A stretch of DNA of 9,533 nucleotides from positions 1 through 9,533 of the forward strand of contig JALLOL010000083.1 in the NCBI GenBank assembly GCA_027717875.1. The letters are read 5' to 3'. The stretch's first letter is position 1. Each line of letters starts with the position of its first letter. The translations under genes and the position numbers were made by a program. This document shows, one piece after another, positions 1-6,787 of this stretch. Origin of the DNA: Acidobacteria bacterium AH-259-L09. Lineage in GTDB: Bacteria; Acidobacteriota; UBA6911; RPQK01. The notes under the pieces were generated by a model. The model worked only from the letters and a program-made list of their open reading frames with translations, did no database searches and was not told the DNA's origin.

Positions 1-29
1 GGGAATCCCGCCCAAAGAGCAATCGAACG

Positions 30-884
30 GTGAGTGTGGGGCTCATTCAGATGAGCTGTGGGAACGATCCAGAGGAGAATTTCCACAAGGCGATTCAGAA
101 CATCGGTCAGGCAGCAGCGCGGGGTGCTCAGGTCGTATGCCTGCAAGAGCTTTTTTGCTCTCAATATTTCTGCCAGGAGGAGGATGTTGCTTTTTTCGAT
201 TTAGCCGAGCCGATCCCGGGACCCAGCACCGACCGTTTGGGGCAGCTCGCTCAACAGCTGAAGGTGGTCCTTGTGGCCTCACTCTTTGAAAAGAGAGCTC
301 CCGGTATCTATCACAACAGTGCCGTCGTCATCGATACCAGCGGAAACCTGCTCGGCAAATATCGTAAGATGCACATTCCCGACGATCCTCACTATTACGA
401 AAAGTTTTACTTCACCCCGGGTGATCTTGGTTTTCACAGTTATTCGACTCCATATGCCGAGCTAGGCGTCTTGGTGTGTTGGGATCAGTGGTTTCCGGAG
501 GCAGCAAGACTCACCGTTTTAAAGGGAGCCCAGTTTCTGTTCTATCCAACTGCCATCGGATGGCTGGACGGCGAGTCGGAGGAGACCAAGCAGGCTCAAC
601 ATGCGGCTTGGGAAACGATTCAGCGGGGGCACGCGGTGGCCAATGGCGTATTTATCGCAGCGGTCAATCGTGTTGACCGGGAAGGAGCACTGACTTTTTG
701 GGGACAGTCTTTTGTGTGTGATCCCTTCGGGCGTATTCTGGCCAAGGCCTCTGCCAAGCAAGAGGAGGTCCTGGTGGTCGAGTGTGATCTCGAGCAAATC
801 GAAGAAACCCGCCGCAACTGGCCTTTTCTCAGAGATCGCCGAATCGAAGCATACCGGGACCTGACCGTCCGTTTTCTCGATTAA
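30..884 (+). CDS. aguB: N-carbamoylputrescine amidase (nitrilase superfamily)
   Basis: Hydrolyses N-carbamoylputrescine to putrescine, CO2 and ammonia, the last step of the agmatine route to polyamines; it should be cytosolic. The 284-residue length is normal for the family. The nitrilase triad is visible: Glu40 in 'CLQELF', Lys113 in 'KYRKMHIPD' and Cys150 in 'LVCWDQWFPE'. The N-terminal 'VGLIQMSC' and the 'YPTAIGW' segment after the Cys are typical of AguB. The GTG at 30 is the first usable start inside the window, but the frame stays open to the left edge (codons for ESRPKSNRT precede it), so the true start may lie upstream. The stop is followed 4-10 nt later by the agmatine deiminase start, so the two are almost certainly co-transcribed and supply consecutive enzymes. 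Function is confident; the exact N-terminus is not. Confidence 0.93.
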   Translation: MSVGLIQMSCGNDPEENFHKAIQNIGQAAARGAQVVCLQELFCSQYFCQEEDVAFFDLAEPIPGPSTDRLGQLAQQLKVVLVASLFEKRAPGIYHNSAVVIDTSGNLLGKYRKMHIPDDPHYYEKFYFTPGDLGFHSYSTPYAELGVLVCWDQWFPEAARLTVLKGAQFLFYPTAIGWLDGESEETKQAQHAAWETIQRGHAVANGVFIAAVNRVDREGALTFWGQSFVCDPFGRILAKASAKQEEVLVVECDLEQIEETRRNWPFLRDRRIEAYRDLTVRFLD

Positions 885-894
885 CCCATTGCAA

Positions 895-1971
895 ATGAAA
901 GATTTGTCCACTCGTCCTCAGCCGACACCGGCTGCTCTGGGATATCGGATGCCCGCCGAATGGCACCCCCATGAGTCGACCTGGCTGGTATGGCCAAAGA
1001 ACCCGACTACCTGGGTGGACCGAGTCCCTCAGATCCAGGAAACCTACCTGCGCATGCTTGCATTGCTGACGCCCAATGAACGCGTAGATCTACTGGTGGA
1101 CGACGCACAAACAGAAAATGCAGTTCGCCGCAAACTAGAGGGCGTAAATGTGGCTGCTGATCAAATTGAGTTTCATCAAATCAAAACAGTGGATTCGTGG
1201 ATCCGCGACTATGGTCCGAACTTTCTCCTCCGCCAAACCGAGGAAGAAGTTGAGTTGGCATATAACCACTGGACGTTTAACGCCTGGGGCAATAAATATG
1301 AGAACCTTAAAGCCGATGCCGCGGTTCTTGAAAAGCTGGGGCCAATTCTCGGGGTCCCGAGGTTCGTTCCGGGACTGGTCCTGGAGGGAGGCTCGATCGA
1401 TGTCAGTGGAAAAGGAATCTGTTTAACAACGAAACAATGTCTGCTAAACCCCAATCGTAATCCCTCCTGCTCACAATCCGAAATTGAGCAGTATCTGAAG
1501 GATTACTTGGGAGTCCATCAAATTCTCTGGCTGGAAGAAGGAATCGCCGGGGACGACACGGATGGACATGTCGATGACATTGCTCGTTTTGTAAATCCTC
1601 GAACCATTGTATGCGCCCTTGAAGAGGATTCCACTGATGAGAACTACGAGCCCCTGGGAGAAAACTATCGACGACTGCAGGCGGCTCGAGATTTGGATGG
1701 AAGACCTTTTGAGATTATCCCTTTACCCATGCCGGGGCGTGTGGAAATACCCGACGGGCGGCTTCCTGCCAGCTATGGGAATTTTTACATCGCCAACGGA
1801 GTGGTCCTTGCCCCGACTTTCGGCCATACCAACGATAGCCGCGCCGTAGGGACCCTCCAGAACCTGTTTCCTCACCGGAAGGTCATCGGAATGGATTGCA
1901 GGCCCATGCTCTGGGGCCTAGGTGCCTTCCACTGTCTGACCCAACAACAGCCGGCCCGGATTTCCGGCTAA
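895..1971 (+). CDS. aguA: Agmatine deiminase (agmatine iminohydrolase)
   Basis: Converts agmatine to N-carbamoylputrescine and ammonia, feeding the amidase encoded just upstream; together they make putrescine. It belongs to the peptidyl-arginine-deiminase-like guanidino-modifying fold. Family motifs, numbered from the ATG at 895: 'DSWIRDYGP' near 100-108, 'LEGGSIDV' near 163-170, 'GDDTDGHVDD' near 219-228 (catalytic-type His about 225), and the C-terminal Cys about 347 in 'GLGAFHCLTQQQP'. Length of about 358 residues is usual. A TTG at 889 could add two residues; ATG at 895 is chosen because it is the stronger codon and neither has a clear Shine-Dalgarno. The Cys motif reads GLG-A-F-H-C where many characterised plant and bacterial enzymes, as I recall them, have GGGNIHC; Cys and His are kept. 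The gene ends 9 nt before the stop of a convergent minus-strand ORF. Confidence 0.93.
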   Translation: MKDLSTRPQPTPAALGYRMPAEWHPHESTWLVWPKNPTTWVDRVPQIQETYLRMLALLTPNERVDLLVDDAQTENAVRRKLEGVNVAADQIEFHQIKTVDSWIRDYGPNFLLRQTEEEVELAYNHWTFNAWGNKYENLKADAAVLEKLGPILGVPRFVPGLVLEGGSIDVSGKGICLTTKQCLLNPNRNPSCSQSEIEQYLKDYLGVHQILWLEEGIAGDDTDGHVDDIARFVNPRTIVCALEEDSTDENYEPLGENYRRLQAARDLDGRPFEIIPLPMPGRVEIPDGRLPASYGNFYIANGVVLAPTFGHTNDSRAVGTLQNLFPHRKVIGMDCRPMLWGLGAFHCLTQQQPARISG

Positions 1972-1980
1972 GCCGACGCC

Positions 1981-2283
1981 CTACTCACTTTCGGGCTCTC
2001 GAATGTTCTCGATTTTCCTCTCCATTTGCGCATTCAAGCGGCGTTTTTCGTCCACCATTCGCTGCCGGAGTTTTTCCAGCTCATCATATGCACCCGATTG
2101 GACTGCCTTTTTGATTCGAGATTGGGTGTTAATTTCGACTTCAGCAATACGAGCTTGGTATTTTCTTCGGATTTCGGCAATGGCCTGCTTCTGCTCTTCG
2201 CTCAACTTTTCCACCTCCATATCTTCCTGCCCCTGCAGCTTCTCAAGAGCGATTTCCCAGGCCGATTTCAATTCATCAGACAT
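1981..2283 (-). CDS. Small charged coiled-coil protein of unknown function
   Basis: A 100-residue protein I cannot assign to a named family. It has no signal peptide or membrane segment, is rich in Glu, Lys, Arg and Gln, and contains one Trp (W9). From about residue 20 to 97 the pattern is long amphipathic helix ('EEQKQAIAEIRRKYQARIAEVEI', split here only by an uncertain break, then 'DELEKLRQRMVDEKRRL'), suggesting a coiled coil with a possible hinge near 'QSGAY' (63-67). That it is real is supported by a strong AAGGAGGG ribosome site just before the ATG and by a protein-like, low-complexity-free composition. It lies downstream of the FG-GAP gene on the same strand, whose open frame overlaps its first 16 nt, and it converges on aguA with only 9 nt between stops. 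No function is proposed. Confidence 0.72.
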   Translation of the reverse strand: MSDELKSAWEIALEKLQGQEDMEVEKLSEEQKQAIAEIRRKYQARIAEVEINTQSRIKKAVQSGAYDELEKLRQRMVDEKRRLNAQMERKIENIREPESE

Positions 2284-3641
2284 CTTCCCTCCTTGGGTGG
2301 GGGGTGAGGGGGCACACCTTGAGTTTTTCGTTTTTTGTGCTCCAAAAACGAAAAACTCAAAGTCTGACCCCTCACCTCCTTGCCGTGCGGGTTCTCGTAC
2401 CAGAACACGCCCAGCTTTTCCCGTTCCTCACATGTAATCACGTCCAGATCGCCGTCCCCGTCTAAATCAAGCAGCTCGACCAGGTCATACTTAACACCCT
2501 TTGGTCCACTGATCTCGTGGGCATTCCAGACCCTGTCAGTAACCGCTTTTTCGTATGACATCCACATCACGCCTGATCGGCCATCGATCGCCCCTTCGCA
2601 GCTAAAGACGATGTCGAGTCTATTGTCCAGGTTAATATCTCCAACGCCCACTGCTTTGGCTGTACCCGCGTTTTCAGGCAATTGTATTGGAAACGCCTCC
2701 CATGCTTTTCCATCTCGACTCATACGCCTCAGATAGAGCACATCCCTGGGCTTCACCGTGACCAGTATGTCGATCATGCCATTCCGGTCAAGGTCCGCCA
2801 GGGTCAGGAACATTACCTCTTTGCCGTCAGCCCCAACCAAATGGCGTTTCCAGGGTTGGCTCTTTGCGACCGAAGAGCCAGGATTTTCAAGCCAATAGCA
2901 TCCCTGACTCGGTCCCCGGCGATCCGAAAGCAGGATATCCCGATCCGCGTCACCGTCCATATCAACGCTGACCAGCGACATGATCCAGCCGGTTTTAAAG
3001 AGCGGATGCCAGGCCCACGCCGATAACTCCTGCGGGTTGGCCGGAGACTCAAACCAGCCGATTTTCGCGTCAGGGCCCTTGCCGCCGGCCACGAGGTCAA
3101 TACCGTTTTTGCCGTCAATCTCCATAGGAATAGAAAACATCCATTGAGTGACGAACTTGGAAGTGGGGAGGGCTTCAGTTCTCCAGGCGTTGGAGTCGAG
3201 GTATTTCTCTTTATCGTTGGGAGCCCAGTGGACAAAGATCGTTTTGCTTTCCCCTTCGGTGCTGCTGACGACATCCATGACCCCGTCAGCGTCGACATCG
3301 ACAAAGACCGCGTCTTCAACGGAAGGGGTATTGCCAACCGTCACGGCAGGCCACTTGTCCTTCACTTTGGCCGGTCCAGGATTCAAATAGAGTCGAGTTA
3401 CACCGCTTTCTTCCCAACCGGTGGTGATGTCCAACAGGCCGTCGCCGTTCACGTCGGCCAGCTTGATCCCGTCAGCACCTTCGAAGGAGTCGTCGATGGT
3501 ATGGCGATTCCACGGCTTATGGTGACTTTGCGCATGCACAGAATTGCTCAGGAGAATACAAATGAGGAATAAACAAAGCGCAAAAGTGTTGCGCTTGTGA
3601 AATCTCTGAGATTGTGTTTTGTCTTGGGTCGCTAGCTTCAT
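2268..3641 (-). CDS. Secreted FG-GAP/VCBS-like repeat beta-propeller protein
   Basis: Predicted exported protein of 457 residues. An N-terminal basic region, a hydrophobic core (about 20-32, 'ALCLFLICILLSNS') and a 'VHA|QS' signal-peptidase-I-like site near 37/38 indicate export. The mature part carries Asp-rich calcium-loop motifs of the FG-GAP/VCBS integrin-like type: 'DVNGDGLLD' (63-71), 'DVDADGVMD' (115-123), a weaker 'EIDGKNGID' (174-182), 'DMDGDADRD' (227-235), 'DLDRNGMID' (283-291), 'DINLDNRLD' (335-343) and 'DLDGDGDLD' (392-400). That is about seven blades. Such proteins bind calcium and are usually extracellular or periplasmic; the ligand is unknown. The last ~36 residues after 'WYENPHGK' are low-complexity, basic and Pro-rich, and are encoded by the 74-bp palindrome and its flank, so the native C-terminus has probably been replaced. 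The start is the ATG at 3641 with no clear Shine-Dalgarno. Confidence 0.85.
   Translation of the reverse strand: MKLATQDKTQSQRFHKRNTFALCLFLICILLSNSVHAQSHHKPWNRHTIDDSFEGADGIKLADVNGDGLLDITTGWEESGVTRLYLNPGPAKVKDKWPAVTVGNTPSVEDAVFVDVDADGVMDVVSSTEGESKTIFVHWAPNDKEKYLDSNAWRTEALPTSKFVTQWMFSIPMEIDGKNGIDLVAGGKGPDAKIGWFESPANPQELSAWAWHPLFKTGWIMSLVSVDMDGDADRDILLSDRRGPSQGCYWLENPGSSVAKSQPWKRHLVGADGKEVMFLTLADLDRNGMIDILVTVKPRDVLYLRRMSRDGKAWEAFPIQLPENAGTAKAVGVGDINLDNRLDIVFSCEGAIDGRSGVMWMSYEKAVTDRVWNAHEISGPKGVKYDLVELLDLDGDGDLDVITCEEREKLGVFWYENPHGKEVRGQTLSFSFLEHKKRKTQGVPPHPPPKEGRCLMN
2287..2294 (-). promoter_or_regulatory. Strong ribosome binding site of the coiled-coil gene
   Basis: On the minus strand the sequence reads AAGGAGGG, with about 5 nt between the AAGGAG core and the ATG at 2283-2281. 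It fixes the start of the coiled-coil ORF. The site lies just outside the left edge of the palindromic element at 2303-2376, so it was not supplied by that element. Confidence 0.7.
2303..2376. repeat. 74-bp palindromic element (REP/MITE-like) in the 3' end of the FG-GAP gene
   Basis: Outer arms GGTGAGGGG (2303-2311) and CCCCTCACC (2368-2376) are perfect complements. Inside them is a second inverted repeat: TTGAGTTTTTCGTTTTTTG (2319-2337) against CAAAAACGAAAAACTCAA (2343-2360), with only one extra T and a 5-nt loop. The RNA would fold into one long hairpin. It is translated in frame as the odd tail of the FG-GAP protein. The sequence CTGACCCCTCACCT at 2364-2377 recurs, one C shorter, at 9108-9120, so it looks like part of a dispersed family. 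No transposase is encoded here; a transcription-terminator role is possible but there is no clean U-run after the stem. Confidence 0.75.
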
Positions 3642-3728
3642 AATGAAGTCAAAGATTGGGTGATTATTTGACTTCTGAAGTGTTGTCTGTATCCAGCAGA
3701 GCCGCGACCGTGAGAGGGTGTCGCAAAA

Positions 3729-3755
3729 GTCCCGTAGGGACGAGCCACCGGCTCG
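3729..3755. repeat. REP-like double hairpin downstream of the acetolactate synthase C-terminal coding region
   Basis: Two adjacent short palindromes: GTCCC-GTA-GGGAC (3729-3741) and CGAGCC-ACC-GGCTCG (3741-3755). They begin 7 nt after the synthase stop codon (TAG at 3764-3762, minus strand). In the direction of transcription the GTCCC/GGGAC stem is followed by TTTT, so it could act as a weak intrinsic terminator for the upstream operon or as an mRNA 3' stabiliser. The tandem-palindrome form resembles REP sequences. The rest of the 120-bp gap up to the FG-GAP start has no other structure I can support. Confidence 0.6.
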
Positions 3756-3761
3756 CCCCTG

Positions 3762-5405
3762 CTATTTTCCCTCGTAAATGGTATCGGCGAAAGTACGCCC
3801 TGTTGGGATCATGGGGAGCACGTGCTCCGTATATGGAACAATCACGTCCAAAACATAGGGTTTATCCGAGGCAAGCATCTCGTCGAGTGCCTCGGAAACT
3901 TCCTCCTTGGCAGTGATACGCCGAGCCGGCAGCCCAAATCCTTGTGCAATGGCAACAAAATCAGGATAGATCCCCTCGGGGTTGCGGGGATCGCCGATGA
4001 AAGTGTGAGCCCGGTTGCTCGAATAGAATCGGTCCTCCCACTGAGCCACCATGCCCAGATGCTGATTGTTTATGATCAAGGCCTTTACTGGAATTTCTTC
4101 CACATAGGCAGTCGCCAGCTCTTGTACGTTCATGATAAAACTGCCGTCGCCATCGATGTCAATGACCTCCCAGTCCGGGCGCCCCAGCTTCGCGCCCAAG
4201 GCGGCTGGATAACCAAATCCCATGGCCCCCAATCCTGCCGAGGTCAACATGGTTCGCGGATACAGGAATTTAAAGTACTGCGCTGCCCACATCTGATGCT
4301 GTCCCACGCCCGTAGTGATAATGGCCTTCCCCTGTGTCTTTTCAGAAAGAAGTTCCATGACGTACTGAGGCATAATCTGCTTTCCGTCATCCCGATAGCA
4401 AAAAGGCTTCTCCCGCTTCACTTGCTCCAGTTCCTCCAACCACCCTGTGTAGTCATTTTGCCCTAGATCCATTTTGTTTAACTGTTCCAGCACATAACAA
4501 ACGTCACTGGTAACGGGAATATGGGCGGTTTTCATCTTGTTGATCTCCGAAGCATCGATGTCTACATGGACGATCGTTCCGTGTTTAGCAAATTCCTCCA
4601 CTTTTCCCGTCACCCGGTCATCAAAACGAACACCGAAGGCCAAGAGAAGATCCGCCTGATTGACGGCATAATTGGCGTAAACAGCTCCATGCATTCCCAG
4701 CATGTCGAAACAGAGGGGGTGGTCGGCGGGGAAGCCTCCCAAACCCAAAACCGTCATGACGATCGGAATTCCAGTTTTTTCTACAAATTCATGGAGAACC
4801 CCTGAAGCACTGGCACAAATGATACCGTTTCCTGCATAAATGATCGGCTTTTTGGCACTGCGGATTGCACCGGCGATCTGCTCCAGTTCCCGAACTCCAG
4901 CTTCGATGTAAGGCCGATAACTGCGCAGATTCACCTCGGTGGGCCATTCCGGTACGCACTCGGACTGCTGGACGTTCTTTGGGATATCAATCAAAACCGG
5001 ACCTGGACGACCTGTCGAAGCGATATAAAATGCCTGTTTGACGACTCGAGGGAGATCTTCGACTCGCTGGACCAGATAGTTGTGCTTGGTGATGGGACGA
5101 GTAACCCCAACCACATCCGTTTCCTGAAATGCATCTTTGCCGATCATAGCCTGAGGGACCTGCCCCGTAATCGCGACAATCGGCACCGAGTCCATCTTGG
5201 CGTCGGCTTCCCTGGATACGTCAGCCACCAAGGCGTGGCATTGGAATCCCTTGCTTTGGATAGAATTCGCCACCTCATGGAGCGTATTCGAATTGCGGTC
5301 GACGGCTACGACCGTGGCACCCTCGGCGGCAAATAAACGGGTTGAAGCTTCTCCAATTCCCGCTGCCCCTCCAGTAACAATGGCACATTTGTTCCTCAAT
5401 CGCAT
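3762..5405 (-). CDS. ilvB: Chimeric ORF: SDR N-terminus fused to acetolactate synthase large subunit lacking its N-terminus
   Basis: 547 residues in two parts. Residues 1-70 are the start of a short-chain dehydrogenase: 'CAIVTGGAAGIG' gives the Rossmann TGxxxGIG motif, followed by 'VVAVDRN' and 'ALVADVSREADAK'. From Met71 the protein is acetolactate synthase large subunit: 'MDSVPIVAITGQVP', 'GRPGPVLIDIPKNVQ' (132-146), the middle domain 'GVRFDDRVTGKVEEF' (258-272), and the thiamine-diphosphate motif from Gly419-Asp-Gly to Asn446-Asn447, ending at a normal C-terminus. The ~100-residue N-terminus with the catalytic Glu is absent, so as written neither enzyme should work: the SDR also lacks its YxxxK half. 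The start codon lies 3 nt after the dehydratase stop, with GAAGG 7 nt upstream, so the SDR start is native and translationally coupled. The missing synthase N-terminus is present on the opposite strand at the right edge. Family identity is sure; whether the fusion exists in the cell is not. Confidence 0.85.
   Translation of the reverse strand: MRLRNKCAIVTGGAAGIGEASTRLFAAEGATVVAVDRNSNTLHEVANSIQSKGFQCHALVADVSREADAKMDSVPIVAITGQVPQAMIGKDAFQETDVVGVTRPITKHNYLVQRVEDLPRVVKQAFYIASTGRPGPVLIDIPKNVQQSECVPEWPTEVNLRSYRPYIEAGVRELEQIAGAIRSAKKPIIYAGNGIICASASGVLHEFVEKTGIPIVMTVLGLGGFPADHPLCFDMLGMHGAVYANYAVNQADLLLAFGVRFDDRVTGKVEEFAKHGTIVHVDIDASEINKMKTAHIPVTSDVCYVLEQLNKMDLGQNDYTGWLEELEQVKREKPFCYRDDGKQIMPQYVMELLSEKTQGKAIITTGVGQHQMWAAQYFKFLYPRTMLTSAGLGAMGFGYPAALGAKLGRPDWEVIDIDGDGSFIMNVQELATAYVEEIPVKALIINNQHLGMVAQWEDRFYSSNRAHTFIGDPRNPEGIYPDFVAIAQGFGLPARRITAKEEVSEALDEMLASDKPYVLDVIVPYTEHVLPMIPTGRTFADTIYEGK
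5193..5207. other. Junction between SDR and acetolactate synthase sequence
   Basis: On the minus strand the codons GCC GAC GCC AAG ATG (Ala67-Met71) form the switch point. To the left of it in the protein, 'DVSREADAK' is SDR-like. To the right, 'MDSVP' is synthase-like, and known synthases commonly have 'GIADAKMDSVP' or close variants at this place. Both parents could therefore carry the same ~12-15 bp here, so the breakpoint cannot be placed more exactly. No transposon end, recombinase-type site or repeat other than this possible microhomology is visible. Confidence 0.7.
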
Positions 5406-5408
5406 GGA

Positions 5409-6689
5409 TTAGCCTTCGAAGAAAGCTTCGTCCCGTTTCCGATACTTGTAGGCAATTTCTTCATCCAGCTCAATTCCCAGACCAGGCCGGTCGGGAACAG
5501 AAATGTAGCCATTTTTAATCATTGGCTGGTCGGCACCTTTGACCAGTTCATCGAAGAAGGGAACACCGGCGGCATGCCATTCCAGACACAAGAAGTTTGG
5601 AATGGCGGCACAGACGTGGGCAGAAGCCATGGTTCCGATGGGTCCCGATATATTGTGGGGCGCCACCGCGACGTAATACATTTCGGCCAGATCGGCAATG
5701 CGTCGGCCTTCCAGAAGTCCACCTGCCTTTTGCAGGTCCGGAGCAACGATGTTCGCCGCTTCAGCTTCCAGCAGCTCGTGAAACTGCGTGCGCATATAAT
5801 GATTTTCTCCGGTGGCGATGGGGACTCGAGTGGCTTGAGTGACCTGTCGTAAAGCAGCCATGTTTTCAGCCGGCGTAGGATCTTCAAGCCAGAGCAAGTT
5901 GAGATCCTCGCAAGCCCAGGCGAATTGCAGAATGTCGTTCACATTGAAGTTCCAGTGACAGTCAATAGCAAGGTCGATCTCATCGCCTATCGCACCGCGA
6001 GCGCCTTCGACCAGACTGAGCATGTATTCGATTTCCTGTCGGGTTAAAGCGCGGTTGAAGTCATCGCGAGAGTGAGGATTTGGCACATCCACGTCAAATT
6101 TCAAAGCCGTAAAGCCTTCTTGAACCATTTGAGAAGCCCGTCGCGCATAATCGTCAGGAGTGAAATACTCTCCGTGACCCGCTACCCCGTGATGTTTCAT
6201 GCGTAGATCCACTTTTTCTTGAGGCCTCTCGGAGGAGGAGGATTGACCTTCTTCCTTTCTATTCTTCATCCAAGCGGGAGTCCGAGGGACCAAGACAGCA
6301 GACAGGCTTTCCAAGCCGTGACCGGCGTGACAGTCGGCATAGATTCGGATTCGGTCTCTATATTTGCCCCCCAGAAACTGATAGAGGGGCATCTTGAATT
6401 TCTTTCCCAGCACGTCCCACAGGGCGGCTTCAATCCCGGAAATGGCATGATATATCATTCCCGAGCTTCCACCTGTGCTTCCGGCTGAGCGCATTTTTCG
6501 ACACAGGCGGTCAATATCTCGAGGATCTTCGCCCTCCAGAATTAGCCGATATTCGCGGATGGTGGCCGTCAACCCGGGGGCAAAGAAGGCTTCTCCATAG
6601 CCTACGATTCCTTCATCGGTCTTCACCTTGACAATGGTCCAGTCGTAGTTTGCCTCAATGACGCAGGTGCTGAGGGAGCTGATTTTCAT
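5409..6689 (-). CDS. Mandelate racemase/muconate lactonizing enzyme family dehydratase (enolase superfamily, sugar-acid type)
   Basis: Enolase-superfamily enzyme that probably dehydrates an acid sugar (D-galactonate dehydratase-like); the substrate cannot be read from the sequence. Numbered from the ATG at 6689: the N-terminal capping domain is followed by 'LKFDVD' (Lys197, Asp199), metal ligands Asp243 in 'DCHWNFN', Glu269 in 'WLEDP' and Glu295 in 'ATGEN', Asp318 in 'APDLQKAGG', His345 in 'APHNISGP' as likely general base, and Glu370 in 'LEWHA'. Length is 426 residues, about 30 more than many relatives, owing to a hydrophilic stretch near 135-173 ('EEGQSSSSERPQEK'). An upstream TTG at 6770 would add 27 residues coded entirely by short tandem repeats, so it is rejected. 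The chosen ATG has only GAAGG one base away, a poor spacing. The SDR start 3 nt downstream suggests a dehydratase-dehydrogenase pair in sugar-acid catabolism. Confidence 0.85.
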   Translation of the reverse strand: MKISSLSTCVIEANYDWTIVKVKTDEGIVGYGEAFFAPGLTATIREYRLILEGEDPRDIDRLCRKMRSAGSTGGSSGMIYHAISGIEAALWDVLGKKFKMPLYQFLGGKYRDRIRIYADCHAGHGLESLSAVLVPRTPAWMKNRKEEGQSSSSERPQEKVDLRMKHHGVAGHGEYFTPDDYARRASQMVQEGFTALKFDVDVPNPHSRDDFNRALTRQEIEYMLSLVEGARGAIGDEIDLAIDCHWNFNVNDILQFAWACEDLNLLWLEDPTPAENMAALRQVTQATRVPIATGENHYMRTQFHELLEAEAANIVAPDLQKAGGLLEGRRIADLAEMYYVAVAPHNISGPIGTMASAHVCAAIPNFLCLEWHAAGVPFFDELVKGADQPMIKNGYISVPDRPGLGIELDEEIAYKYRKRDEAFFEG

Positions 6690-6690
6690 A

Positions 6691-6713
6691 CCTTCGTGCT
6701 TTCGTGCTTTCGT
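6691..6713 (-). repeat. Octamer tandem repeat abutting the dehydratase start codon
   Basis: On the minus strand two exact copies of ACGAAAGC and a partial third (ACGAAGG) run up to one base before the dehydratase ATG. The repeat occupies exactly where the ribosome site should be; its last unit supplies a GAAGG. A change in copy number would alter the leader but not the reading frame of the chosen start. Confidence 0.6.
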
Positions 6714-6754
6714 ACTACTTGAGCTTTTCAAGCACGGCCTATTTGTATCATTGG

Positions 6755-6787
6755 AGCTGACAACTGACAACTGAACAGCTGTCAGCT
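6755..6787. repeat. Heptamer repeat and inverted repeat at the murA stop
   Basis: The plus strand has tandem GACAACT units (6759-6765, 6766-6772) inside an inverted repeat AGCTGACA (6755-6762) / TGTCAGCT (6780-6787). The right arm includes the murA stop codon (TGA at 6784-6782, minus). Together with the octamers at 6691-6713 and a small hairpin CTTGA-gcttt-TCAAG nearby, it fills the 92-nt gap between murA and the dehydratase. No T-run follows, so a terminator is not supported. Confidence 0.55.

Noticed and set aside
1..29. A promoter or ribosome site in front of aguB
   Set aside because: The frame is open through this stretch to the window edge and no Shine-Dalgarno precedes the GTG, so it may be coding.
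1972..1980. Bidirectional terminator between aguA and the coiled-coil gene
   Set aside because: Only 9 nt separate the two stops and no hairpin with T-run is visible there.
2003..2437. Plus-strand open frame of 144 codons
   Set aside because: It is antisense to the coiled-coil gene and the FG-GAP gene tail; it is Phe/Ser-rich and shows no motifs, as expected for a shadow frame.
3144..3572. Plus-strand open frame of 142 codons
   Set aside because: It is antisense to the FG-GAP propeller repeats, whose Asp/Gly/Val codons leave the opposite strand open; no ribosome site or family signal.
6690..6770. Upstream TTG start giving the dehydratase 27 more residues
   Set aside because: The extra codons are the octamer and heptamer repeats, the start codon lies inside a repeat, and the enolase-family fold begins at 'MKISSL'.
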